Source of the DNA: Eonycteris spelaea
Taxonomy: Eukaryota; Chordata; Mammalia; Chiroptera; Pteropodidae
DNA: 64,000 nucleotides
Assembly: GCA_003508835.1 (NCBI GenBank)
Contig: PUFA01000210.1
Span: 2,670,501-2,734,500 of the forward strand
Direction: 5' to 3'
Numbering within the stretch: the first letter of the stretch is position 1; each line of letters starts with the position of its first letter. Under the pieces are notes generated by a model that searched no databases, was not told where the DNA came from, and saw only the letters and a program-made list of their open reading frames with translations. A program made the position numbers and the translations under genes. Shown here in pieces: positions 24,886 through 36,902 of this stretch.

Positions 24886-25430
24886 ATTATATAGAATACA
24901 TATAAGATAACTTTAAGAAGATAACTTTAAAAATATAAAATTGAATATTTTAAAACCTCGAAAATAATTTATGATTTAAGGTGGAAAATATTTGGGAAAT
25001 TGGAAACAGAGCAAAATGTTTATAAAAATATTACCTATGAAATTTGGGCATTTCTGTTAAAATGGTTATTAGAAATGTATTATATAAATATGCATATTAG
25101 AGAAAAAGTAAAGTATAGGTCTGAAATGTATTGGACAAAAAACAACTTAAGAAATAAATATAAATAACACTATCAAATAAAACCAAAGAAATAAAAAAGG
25201 TAACATTAAACACAGAAATAAATAACACTGAAAATAAGGATAAAATTGATATGGCTTACATAGCCAAAATTTGTTTTTTTTGCAAATTCTAATAAAGCAG
25301 ACAAACATCCAGAAGAATTGATCAAGAGAAAAAAAAAGAAGATACAAATGACTAGTAATAGAAAAATTTTAAAAGGTCCTCAAGTCACCTGTAGCAGAGG
25401 TTAAAGATGATTATGTGCAAACAATACAAA
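24886..25430 (+). mobile_element. Old L1, middle block (ORF2)
   Basis: Diverged ORF2 sequence lying between two younger insertions. The stretch 25040-25350 follows the pattern of the early reverse-transcriptase linker (lysine-rich, '...caatctaataaagc' and 'gaagaattgatcaagagaaaaaa'). In orientation and divergence it fits the blocks at 19400-21195 and 29095-30620, so I take all three as one ancient element. Confidence 0.6.
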
Positions 25431-26050
25431 AATATAGATAAAAAGGGATAATCAAAAATCAAAGACAGAGACAGAATTCTCTGTGCAACCATGGGGAAGA
25501 AGACAGTACCTATAAAGGAAAACCCATTAGATTATCATCAGATACTCAGCACAAACCACACAAGCCAGAAAGGAGTGGAATCAAATATTCAAACTATTGA
25601 AAGAGCTACCAGCCTAGAATAATGTATCCAGATTAAGCTCTCCTTTAGATATGAAGGATAAATTATGTCCTTTCCAGACATACAAAAATTGAGGCAATTC
25701 TACACTATGAGGCCTGCATTACAGGAAATACTGAAAGGGTTAGCTCACCTAAAACAGAATAGCAACAACAAAAATTACATAATTAGGAGTAAGGTGACTA
25801 GCAGCCTGATAAAAGCAGAAGAGTGCAACCCTTACTAGGAACAGGGCATTATAAGCTTAAAATAAGAAGAAGTTTGCAATAGCAAATAGTCACGAACATT
25901 CACCATGCATAGGGACAAATTGAGACAACAATGACTGAAGAGGGGACAAAACTTCAGCCAACATTATACTTAATGCTGAAAAACTAAAAACTGAAAAACT
26001 AAATTCACAAAGGGGAATGGATATAAGTCATGCGCAGAAAAAAAGGGATG

Positions 26051-26090
26051 CGTGTGCGTGTGTGTGGTGTGTGTGTGTGTGTGTGTGTGT
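26051..26090. repeat. (TG)n microsatellite
   Basis: TG run with a CG and a GG interruption, at the junction between the scrambled segment and the late endonuclease codons of the L1 at 25.4-29.1 kb. Confidence 0.95.
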
Positions 26091-28598
26091 CCAACTGGAC
26101 ATAACTGACATTTACAGAGCCTTTCATCTCAAAACAGCTGCTTATACATTCTTCTCTAGTGCACATGAAACATTCTCAAGGATTGACCACATACTGGTTG
26201 AAATCGTACCAACTATATTCTCTGATCATAATGCTTAGAAACTAGAGATCAATTGTAAAAAGAAAGCAGAAAGAACCACAATATATGGAGATTAAACAAC
26301 ATACTACTGGAGAATAACTAGGTCAGAGAAGAAATAAAAGGAGAGATAAAGAAATACATAGAAACAAATGAATAATGATAGTACAAAATATCAAAACTTT
26401 TGGGACATGGCAAAAGCAGTCATAAGAGGAAAGTTCATATCATTACAGGCCTACCTCCAAAAATAAGAATGAGCCCAAATAAACAACCTAAATTTTCATT
26501 TTTTAAAACTAGAAAAGAACAAATGAGGCCTAAAGTCAGCAGGAAGAGAAATCATCAAAATTAGAGCAGAAATAAATGAAATTGAAAATGAACGAAAAAT
26601 AAATAGAAAAAATAAATGCAACAAAAGCTGGTTCTTTGAGAAGATTAAAAGAATTGGCTAGACTCACTAAAGAAAAAAGAGAAAGGACACAAATAAAATC
26701 AGGGATGAAAGAGAGGAAATTACAACATACACTGCAGAAATACAAGATCATACAGGAATACTATAAAATAGTATATAACACCAAATTTAATAACCTAGAA
26801 GAAATGGACCAGTACGTAGAAAAATAAAACCTTCCTAGACTGAATCAGAAGAACTGGAAAATCTAAATAGATTGAATCAACAGTATGGAAATTAAAACAA
26901 TCATCCAAACCCTACCAAAAGTAAAAAGTCCAAGACCAGATGGCTTCACCAGTGAATTTTTACAAACATTCAAAGAAGATTTAATATTATTCTCCACAAA
27001 CTCTTCCAAGAAATTGAACAGAAGGCAATACTTCTCAAATTATTGTATGAGGCCAATATTACCCTGATACCAAAACCTGCTAAAGATAACACAAAAAAGA
27101 AAAACTACATACCAATATCTCTCATGAACACAGATGCAAAAATCTTAAATGAGATACTAGCGAACCAAATACAGCAATGTATTAAAAAGATTATACACCA
27201 CAATCAAGTGGACTTTATCCCAGGACATAAGGATGGTTCAAATATGCAAATGGATTAATGTGATACACCACATAAACAATTAAAAATTAAGAATCATATG
27301 ATCATATCAATAGATGCAGAAAAAGTCTCCTACAAGATACAGCACCCATTATCAATCAAAACACTTAACAAAATTGGTATAGAAGGAAACTATTAACATA
27401 ATAAGGCCATATAAGGACAAACCTTCAGCCAACATTATACTTAATGCTGAAAAACTAAAAACCTTCCTTCTAAGATCAGGAACAAGCAAGGCTGTCCACT
27501 ATTGCCACTGTTATTCAATATAACATTGGAGGTCCTAGTGAGTGCAATCAGGAAGAGAAAAATATAAAAGACATCCAAATGGGAAATGCAGAAGTCAAAT
27601 TGTCATGATTATCTATATAGAAAACCCTAAAGACTCACAAGAACACTACTAGAAAAATAACAGCAAATACAGTCAAGTTTGGAGACAAAATCAACATTCT
27701 AAAGTCCATAGCATTCCTATACTCTAATAATGAAGTGTCAGAAAAAGAAGTGGAAAAAATAATTCCTTTTTGCAATAGCAATAAAAATAATAAAATACCT
27801 AAGAATAAATCTAACGAAAACATGTGAAGGACTTAATAATGAAAACTATAAGACCCTATTGAAAGAAATCGAAAGATACAAAGTAATAGAAAGATATTCT
27901 GTGTTCTTGGATTGGAAAATCAGCATAGTTAAATGACCATATTATCTAAAGTATTATGCAGACTTAATTCAATCCCCATCAAAATCCCATTGGCAGCTGT
28001 TTAAAAGAATAGAACGAAAAAATTAACAGATTTGTAATAGAAAGTACAAAAGACCCCAAACTTCCAAAGCCATCCTGAGAAAAAAGAACAAGCCTGGAGG
28101 CATCACTCTGCCCAACTTCAAATTATACTACAAAGTGACCGTAATCAAAACAGCATGATATTGGCAGCAAAACAGACACATGGGCCAGTGGAACAGAAGT
28201 GAGAGTCCAGAAGTAAACCTATATTTATGGGCAAATAAGGGAAATGCAAATCAAAACCACAATGAGATATACAATCTCACACCTGTTAGAATAGCTATAA
28301 TCAACAGTACAAGTAATAATAAATGCTGGAGAGGATGCAAAGAGAAAGAAATTCTCATGCACTGCTGATGGGACTGCAAATTGGTTCAGCCACTATGGAA
28401 AAACAGTATAGAGGTTCCTCAAAACACTAAGAATTGATCTACCATATGATCCCTCTACTGGATATTTACTCCAAAGACTTGAAAACCCATATCCAAAAAG
28501 ATATTTGCACACTGATGTTCATAGCAGCATTACTCACAGTGACCAGAAGCAACCAAAGTGTCCTACGATAGATGATTGGCTAAAGAAGATATGATATG

Positions 28599-28639
<41 letters not shown>

Positions 28640-28680
28640 AAAATATACTCAGCCATAAAAAAATAAAATAAAATTTTACC
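26091..28680 (+). pseudogene. L1 ORF2 remnant lacking the catalytic FADD
   Basis: Landmarks in order: late endonuclease 'TDIYRAFHL', 'SRIDHIL' and 'FSDHNA' (26100-26235), the latter containing the Asp-His pair of the endonuclease active site; '[20 protein letters not shown]' (26920-26985); '[19 protein letters not shown]' (27140-27200) and 'FIPG'; then a C-terminal region with 'YLWANKGNANQNH' and the 'TPVRIAI' motif (28270-28300). At about 27614 the 16 bases or so that encode LFADD are deleted, which also shifts the frame. Many stops. The polypeptide could not reverse-transcribe. Confidence 0.85.
28601..28639. repeat. (AC)n microsatellite
   Basis: Nineteen AC units within the ORF2 C-terminal codons of the surrounding L1, at the place where related L1s read 'tatatatacacaatgg'. 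It therefore looks like an expansion of an AC seed already present in the element. Confidence 0.95.
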
Positions 28681-29094
28681 ATTTCAATGACATGAATGGA
28701 CCTAGAGGGTATCACACAGAGAAAGATAAATATCATGTGATTTCACTTATACAAGAGATCTAAGGGTCAAAAGAAACTAAACAAAAATGGACTCACAGAT
28801 ACAGAGAACAAACTGGTGATTGCCAGAGGGGAGATGGGAGAGGGACTGGGTGAACAAGGTGAGGGATTAATAAGTACAAATTTGTAGTTACAAAACAGTC
28901 ATGAGGATGTAGAATACAGCATAGGGAATATAGTCAGCATTACTGTAATGGCTGTGTGTAGTGCCAGATGGGTGCTAGAGTGATCAAGGATCACTTCATA
29001 AATTAAATAAATATCGAACCATTGTACTGTATACCTGAAGCTAATATAAAATTTAAACAAACAAAACAAACAAACAAACAAATAATAAAGAAGA

Positions 29095-30620
29095 ATGCCC
29101 AATGTTGTCAGACTGTAAAAGTTTTAATATACAAGAAAAAAAACCTTTGAAAAGTTAGAAATTAGAAAGTGGAAAAACAAATTCCATTATTTGCAGATGG
29201 TATGATCGTCCTCAAAGAAAACTATAATAAAACAAGTAACAAACAAAAAATAGGAAAGAAATAATTTGAATTAATAAAATATTTTGGGATTTCTGACATA
29301 TTAAATTCAATAGTGAAATAGTAATCTATCATTTTATATTAGAAAAAATTTTCTAAGACAATAGAAAGATAGTCCAATTAATATATTTGAGATTAATATA
29401 ATAGATGAAATTACAATTCTTAGCAAAAGATATTTTAAGTCCTACATAAGAGAGAAATTAATAAATAAAAAGAATCAATATGATAAAAATATCATTTCAC
29501 CTCAATTTTATCCATTGATTAAATTTAATTTCAACCCCCAAAATCTTAAAATTGTTATGAAACTTTCAAGATAATTCTAAAATTTATTTGAAAAATGAAA
29601 TACCAACAATAAATTCCCCAAAAGAAAAATAGTTGGTTCCCCCTACAGTTTATCACAATCAATTAAGAATCATAGAGAAGTTGGCCAATGGAAGAGAATA
29701 GAGAAATAGACCTGTGATCATATAAAACTTAAAATCTGATGGAGATGGCAATGCAGAACTGAAAATATGATGAGATTATATGGAGAGATAAAATGTTAAA
29801 TTATTATTTTTTTTTAATCCAGGTGAAGCGAGCGCTATAAGTGAAAAGTAAAGCAGTAAAAATTGAGAAGACAAATATAGAAGAATGTTTTAATAGTCTC
29901 ATATAATAGGCTATTACAAACAATTCCTCAAAACACTGCCATAAAAGAACATTAATAAATTAACTATATTAAAGGTAAGAATTTATTTTTATCAAAATAT
30001 ATCATAGAATGAAAAAACAAGTCAAAAACAAGGAGAAAATATTTGCCACATGCCAGTGACAAATAGTTTTTATCTAGAACTTGAAAATAATTTCTCAGAA
30101 TAAATTTTTTAAAAGGCAAGCAATCCAACAGAAAAGTGAGCTAAGAATATAAAAGGCTATTTCTAGAAGATGAAATTCAAATACTGTAGTTAGTAATGCT
30201 AAAATCTGTCAGTAAAATAAGGAAGTGCAAATTAAAACTATAATGAGATCCCATTTTGAAACCAGATATTCACTGAAAATTAAAGCCTCCCAGTACCAGT
30301 ATTGGTGACCTTGCAGAGAAATATGGAATCTATTACATTGATGGTGGAATTGTAAATAGTTACAAGTATTTGAAAACCAGTTTGAATCATCAATCTTAAA
30401 AGATTATCATATATATTCTATATAATGATTGCATTAATGAAAATCTTGCACATGTATAGAAATAATATACAAGAATAACTGTAACAGTATTATTTACAGC
30501 ATTATTGGAAAATAAAAGGAAAAAAGGTTTATTAATAACAGTTTAATGGATAATTTTAGTACCTTTATAAAATAGAAATATTATGCAACACTGAAAATAA
30601 ATTACCTACAGCATCAACAC
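29095..30620 (+). mobile_element. Old L1, 3' block (ORF2 C-terminal half)
   Basis: Resumes an ancient ORF2 after the younger insertion. The reverse-transcriptase motif is readable as 'LFADGM' at about 29190-29207, with the second Asp changed to Gly. It continues through 'ttggccaatggaagagaatagag' (29682), 'gtgcaaattaaaactataatgag' (30226) and 'ttacagcattattgg' (30495), the order of an L1M ORF2. No open frame remains. Confidence 0.75.
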
Positions 30621-30629
30621 AGATGTATC

Positions 30630-31980
30630 AGTCAGCTCTCTAGCACTCTCAGACTGGTAATGTGAGGATAAGGAGAGAATAGTACAGAAAGTATTTAAAA
30701 CAAGATATTTACAAAGTGTGAGTAGAATGTGTATTACACTAAGGCTAGTGCAAGTGTGGGCTGTAATCTCCCTTAGATCCACAGAGATGAAGGAGAGAAG
30801 CTACTGCTACAACCAAGAGGGGACAATTGTGTGAAGATGGTCACATAGCAGAATCTGGGGCCTTTAGTCCAGGGAAGCAGCAACCCTGAGACACCACAAG
30901 GAGAGAAAAGCAGAATAACTTCTCTTTCCTGTAATGGTGTGTTGGTAGATGTATGCTTTCCAAAAACAACAGCCTTAACTTAGGGCACTGGCAAGGTGGT
31001 ATACATAGTCTTTCCCCAGCTGATGAGACAGAAAAAAGATTATGGAGGGGGGAGGTGATGTATTTTATGAATGCAGAAGAGGTCAAAAATGAGCTCTAAG
31101 GGCCTCCAGGTTGGAGGCTGAGGAGGTGACAAGGAGGAGACGTTGCCGCAGAAAGAACGACTAAGAGAGAGGAGGGTCCTGGAAGCCCAGAGAACAAGCT
31201 TTCCAAGTTGAGAGTCACCAGCTGTGTCAAAGACTGCTGATTGGTCAGGAAGGTAAGGAGTGACTCCAAGTGACCACTGCCTTTACTTAACAGAGGTCTT
31301 TGGTGACCTTACAGGAGTTTATGTAGAGGGGGGTGAAATCTGATAGAAATGCATTGAAGAGAGGAGGGAGCAACAACAGATTCTTTGGAAATAGTTCTTC
31401 AGAGGAGTCTTGCACCTGGCACAGGGAGCAGTGGCAAAGGCTGGAAAAAGATATGAGTGATAAGAAAGCTTTTTTTTTTTCATTTTGTTTTGTTTTTAAT
31501 GAAAGAAGATATTATATCATTTGTATATGGATATGAATTATCAGAATGTTTTATAACATCCTTTTTGATGCTTGAAAAAACAGATATTTGGGAATTCTTT
31601 ATTGCTTGTTTTCAAAGATTAGAAATAATTTTTCTTGCTTTTGAAAGCAGACAACAGCACATTTTATTTTACTGACCATATTATTGTTGTTGCTTTTTTT
31701 TTGCATATAGCATTCCTTTCTGTGAAATCGTATGATACTGCTCTAAAATAATTATAAAAAAAGAGAACTCTGCTGTAGTTTTTCACCTATGATGTAAATA
31801 TTGTTTTAAAAAACATAAACTAGATATTGCTATCAAAGGAAAAGTCATATAAAAACTTGATTAGTTACCCAAGGAAGGGCCACAGATATCTTGTTCAAGT
31901 CACATCTCTCTTCATTTATTCCATCTTCTTAAATTTTCCTGGTAGAGAAGAGTTGTTAAACATTCCCCATCCATGGAAAA
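30630..31980. other. Unassigned, partly GC-richer sequence
   Basis: The part at 31085-31450 is purine- and GC-rich and resembles a common mammalian interspersed repeat whose family I cannot name ('gctgattggtcaggaaggtaaggag', 'ttggtgaccttacaggag'). The remainder shows nothing recognisable. Frames at 31333-31536 and 31457-31675 have no domains. Confidence 0.4.
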
Positions 31981-31984
31981 GCTC

Positions 31985-32425
31985 CTATTAAGGCACTAGA
32001 GAGAGAATTATTACAAGCACTGGCTTATGTGATTGTGGAGACTGATAGGTCCCACAATCTACCATCAGCAGGTTGGAGACTCAAGAGGTATTTGTGTGGT
32101 GCAGCTCGAGTCCAAATTTCTGAGAACCAGGGGAGCTGATGGTATAAATCGCAGTCCTAGTGTGAAAGACCAATGTCCCAATTCAAGCAGTCAGGCAAAG
32201 GAGGGTTGAGTTCTCCCTTCCTCCATCTTTTGTTCTGTTTAGGCTCTCTGTGGGTTAGATGGTTTGCACGTTGGGGAGAGCCATCTGCTTTATTGAGTCC
32301 ACCAATTCAAATGCTAATCTCATCTGTAAACACCCTCACATACATACCTTGAAATGATGTTTAGTCAAATACCCAGGTACTCCATGTCCCAGTCAAGCTG
32401 ACACATAAGTTAGTCATCACACTCT
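31985..32425 (-). mobile_element. Ancient LTR-like repeat, family uncertain
   Basis: About 440 bases that follow, in order, an old mammalian repeat whose plus orientation ends in 'aagttgacacataaaattaac...tcaca'. Here are 'ggcttatgtgattgtggagact' (32020), 'ccatctgctttattgagtcc' (32281), 'aatgctaatctcatctg' (32310) and the end 'caagctgacacataagttagtcatcaca' (32393-32420). It looks like an LTR of the MaLR/ERVL type in reverse orientation. No internal viral coding region is present. Confidence 0.55.
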
Positions 32426-32429
32426 TCAA

Positions 32430-33505
32430 TTCATTTAACATTTATTAAACCAAGATTAAATATTTATATAAATATTCATTTATTTTGGTACAGTGTTTTG
32501 TTGTTATTACTCTTTTGAGACAGAAAAAGGTAGAAAGAAAGGGGACTTCAGAATTTTGAAGAAATGAGTGTTAATTTTGATCTGGGGTATAGCATGGAAA
32601 CCTATGTGGATGAAGTAACATTTGACTTGTGCCTTATAGGACTGTATATTTCAGTCATTCAGAGATGGGTAGTTGGGGAGGAGGCTTCTGACTGGAAGTA
32701 GCAGATTATATCAAGAAGGATAAACAATGCAGTCCAGTAGGCTCAAAGTAAATACAGGGAAGGAACTCCATCTGCAAGCGGGTTTTCCTCAGATAAAGAT
32801 TCAAGAAGTTTAAAGATTTAATATTATATACAAGGTAGTAAGAAATAACAGAGGCATACAATGATAAAATGAAATGAAAGTTCTCCTATCTAAGCTTTCC
32901 CATTCCCAGTCTAATGTCTTTGAGAAAAGCACTTTTGATTCTTTCTGGTTTTGGTTCTAGAACTTGCCACCACATCTATAATTATATTTTTTTCCTCCAT
33001 TTTTAATTTATCATATTCATTCATTGGCATAGAAGATGAAAATTTCAGCCTAGTCTCCTTCAAATATCTTTCTTCTTACTTTTAGTTATTTTACTTAAAC
33101 TGCTTTTATTAATAACCACTTTAACATTTTTCACTAAGACCTCTTTTTCATTGAATAATGAATAAAACCTAAAGAAAATGTATGGAAATGTCTGAATATA
33201 TGAAATATGTATGACTTTAAAATCTCTATGTCCGTCTCCAATCTTACACTCTATCTGACCCCTTCAGAAGTGACTACTATTCTGAATTACATGTTTATCA
33301 TCCTCTGCTTGTTTTAAAATTCTACCAAATATTTATACTTCGAAATAATATAACCTTTACTTTATCATACTTTTGAACTTTATAAACATAGACTTATACC
33401 AGATGTATTTTTCTGCAACTTGCTTTTGCTGCTCATTTTTTTCTCTGAGATTCACCTGTGATTATATATTATTATCATATTTAGTTTTTCATATTGATTA
33501 GAATT
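32430..33505. other. Unassigned noncoding DNA
   Basis: AT-rich sequence. No repeat or gene recognised. Confidence 0.5.
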
Positions 33506-33509
33506 CCTT

Positions 33510-33646
33510 TTTTTTCAGCTTTATTGACATATATTTTACAGGTAAAATTGGAAGATATTTAAAGTGTACATGGTGGTGATTTAATATATGCATACATTGT
33601 GAAAGGATTCCTAACATCTACTTAATTAATACATCCATCACATATT

Positions 33647-33695
<49 letters not shown>

Positions 33696-36600
33696 TTTTC
33701 TTTCTTCTTTCTTTCTTTCTTTCTTCTTTCTTTCTTTTCTTTCTTTCGTGTAAACATTTAAGTTCTAGTCTCTTAGCAAATTAAAATGATATGATGAACT
33801 ATAGGCATCCCATGTTTTACATTCAATTCTCAGACTTTATCCATTTTGTAGCTGAAATTTTATACCTTTTACAACCTCTCCTTATGTCCATCACTCCCCA
33901 GCCCTTGACAACTACTTTTCTACTTTCTGTTTCTAAGAGTTTAACATATTTTTTAAGGTTTCACATGTAGTATATGTCTTTCTCTATCTGGCTTATTGCC
34001 ATAGCATAACACTCTCGCTGTCTAATTATGTTGCTGTAAATGTCAGGATTTCCTTCTTTATCTTGGCTGAACAAAATTTCATTTTGTGTATATACCACCA
34101 CTTTTATATCTAGTCATCTATTGATGAACACTTATCTTGTCATATCACCTTGGCTGTTGTGAACAATGCTGCAGTAGACATGAGAGAACAGATATTTCTT
34201 GGATATCCTTTTTCAATTCTTTAGATATGTAACCAGATGTGAAAATTCTAGATTTCATAATGGCTCAATTTTTAATATTTTGAGAAATGTCTGTTCTGTT
34301 TTCCATAGAGGCTTCACCAATTTGCATTTCCACCATAAGTTCACAAGGGTCCCTTTTACTCCACATCTTCACCAGCTCTCGTTATCTCTTGTCTTCTTGG
34401 TGATAGCAATTCTAACACATTTAAGGTGATATCTCATGCTTCTGGTTTATATTTGCCTGATGATTAGTGATGTCAGACATATTTTCATGTATCGTTGGAC
34501 ATTTGAATGGCTTCTTTGAAAAAAATGTCTATTCAGATCTTCTTCCCACTTTTAAATCAGATTGTTAGCATGTTTGTTGTTGTCATTGAGTTGTATGAGT
34601 GTCTTATATTTTGGGGGTATTAACCCATTATCAGATATATTGTATGCAAATATTTTCTCCCATCCCATAGGTTGCCTATTCATTTTGTTTCCCTTTGCTA
34701 TGAAGAAGCTTCACAGTATAAAATAGTTCCACTTATTTATTTATATTTTTGTTGCCTTTCCTTCTGGTATCATATCTAAAAAATTTCTAAGAACAATATC
34801 AAGGAGTTATCTTCATACGTTTTCTTCTTGGAGTTTTATGGTTTTTAGTCTTGTGTTTAATCTTTAATTCATTTTGAGTTGATTTTTTGTGTATGATGTA
34901 AGATAGTGGTCCAGTTTCATTCTTTTGCATATGGCTATTTAATTTTTCCAGCACCATTTGTTAAAGACACTGTCCTTTCTGCATTGTATATTTTTGGTTC
35001 TTTTGTCATAAATTAATTGACCATATATATGTGGGTGTATTTGTGGCCTTTATTCTGTCCATTGCTGTAAGTGTTTGTTGTTATGATAATACCATGTCTT
35101 TTTGATTACTATTGGTTTTAATATAGTTTAAAATCAGAAAGTGTAATGCCTCCATTTTTTTTTTTTCTTCAAAATAGCTTTAGCTATTTAGGGTTTTATG
35201 GTTCTATACAAATATTATAATTGTTTGTTCTATTCTGTCAAAAATTTCATTGGAATTTTTATAGAGATTGCATTGAATCTGTAGATGACTTTGGGTAGTA
35301 TGGAAATTTTAATAATATTAATTTTTCCAGTCCATGGGTATAAAATATCTTTCCATTTATGTTTCTTCAATGTCTTATAATTTTCACTCTACAAATGTTT
35401 CACCTTCTTGGTTAAATTTATTTCTAAGTATTCTACTCTTTTGATGCAATTGTAAATGGGATCATTTAATTATTTCCTTTTCTGATAGTCTGTTAGTATA
35501 TAAAAATAACTGATTTTTGTATATTGATTTTGTATATGGTGAGATTACATTTACTAGTTCTAACAGTTTTTGTTGTTTTTTTTTTTTGATGGAGTCCAGC
35601 GTTTTCTCTAAAGCACGTCATCTGCAAATAGAAACAGCTTTATTTCTTCTACCCCAATTTGGATGTCTTTCATTTCTATTTCTTGGCTAATTGTTTTGGC
35701 TAGGGCCTCCAGTAATATGTTGATAAAAATGGTGAGTGTGGTCATCCTTGTTTTATTCCTAACATTAAAAGAAAAGCTTTAAGTTTTTCAAATTTGAGTA
35801 AGATATGAGCTGTTGGATTGTCATATACTTCTAGTATTGTTGGGGTATGTTTCTCTATATTCAATTTATTAAGAGTTTTTATCACAAATGAATATTAAAT
35901 TTGTAAAATGCTTTACCACATCTACTGAAATAATAGTATGATTTTTATCTTTCATTAATGTGTTGTATTACATTGATTGATTTTTGAATGTTAAATTATC
36001 CTACATCCCTGAAATACATCCCACTTGATCATGGTATATCATCCTTTTAATGTTTTAATGTATTATTGAATTTAGTTGCTAGCATTTTGTTGAGGATTTT
36101 ACATCTTTGTTCATCAGGGATATCAGCCTGTAATTTTCTTTTCTTACAGCGTCTTGTCTGGTTTTGGTAGGATGGTAATACTGGCCTCAAGAAATGAGTT
36201 TGAAAGTGTTCCTCCTCTTTTTTTTTTTTTTTTTTTTTTTGGAAGAGTTTGAGAAGGATAAGTTAATTATCATTTAAGTGTTTGGTAGAATTCATCAGTA
36301 AAGCCAGCTTGTCCTCAGTTTTTCTTTGTTGAGATGTTTTTTATTATTGATTCAATCTCCTCACTAGTAATTAGTCTGTTTAGATTTCCTTTTTTTTCTC
36401 ATGATTTCATCTTGGTAGCTTGTATATTTCTAGAAATTTATCCATTTCTACTAGGTGTCCAATTTGTGGCTTATAATTGTTCATAGAAACTTCTTGTAAT
36501 CCTTCGTATGGATGTGGTATTAGTTGTAATATATCCCCTTTAATTTCTAACTTTATTTGATTCCTCTCTCTTTTTTTTTCTTGGTAAATCTAGTAAATAT

Positions 36601-36890
36601 TTTGTTTACTTTGTTTATATTTTTTAAAAAGCAGCTGCTAGTTCTATTGATTTTTTTTCTATTGCTTTTAGATTTTATTTTATTTATTTCCACTCTGATT
36701 TTTGTTATTTCTTTTCTTCTACTAATTTTGGGCATAGTTTGTTCTTATTTTTCTAGTCCTTAAATTGTAAAGTTGGGTTATTTATCGAGCTATCTTTTTT
36801 TGTTTTCCTCAATGTAGGCATTTATCTTCACAAACTTCTCTCAGAATTGCTTTTACTGCATTACATAAGTTTGGGTTGCGTTTCTATGTT
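33510..36890 (-). mobile_element. L1, 5' truncated, 3'UTR through mid ORF2
   Basis: On the plus strand: reversed 3'UTR with 'cagctttattgacatat' (33520) and 'acatccatcacat' (33631), then ORF2 C-terminus (34150-34440, where the 'WKQP' region is recognisable) back to the reverse transcriptase. 'gtcatctgcaaatag' at 35618 encodes FADD on the minus strand. The copy fades out near 36890 at endonuclease/RT-linker sequence. A poly-T run lies at 36218-36240 and a long pyrimidine tract at 33647-33747. Numerous stops. A Tigger element begins a few bases beyond the end. Confidence 0.88.
33647..33747. repeat. (TC)n / (TTTC)n pyrimidine tract
   Basis: About 100 bases of almost pure pyrimidine on the plus strand, (TC)n then (TTTC)n, within the 3'UTR of the minus-strand L1. 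Mirror-symmetric pyrimidine tracts of this length can form triplex DNA. Confidence 0.95.
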
Positions 36891-36902
36891 CACACCCACA
36901 CA

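Larger units (their letters stand above)
25430..29090 (+). mobile_element. 5'-truncated, rearranged L1
   Basis: Starts within ORF1 (C-terminal domain and spacer, about 25460-25780), has a scrambled region (25790-26090) that replaces the first part of ORF2, then ORF2 from late endonuclease to the C-terminus (26091-28680) and a 3'UTR ending in 'cctgaagctaatataaaattt' plus a CAAA-rich tail near 29050-29090. It lies within an older L1 that continues on both sides. It carries an internal 48-base duplication and has lost the catalytic FADD codons. Confidence 0.88.
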
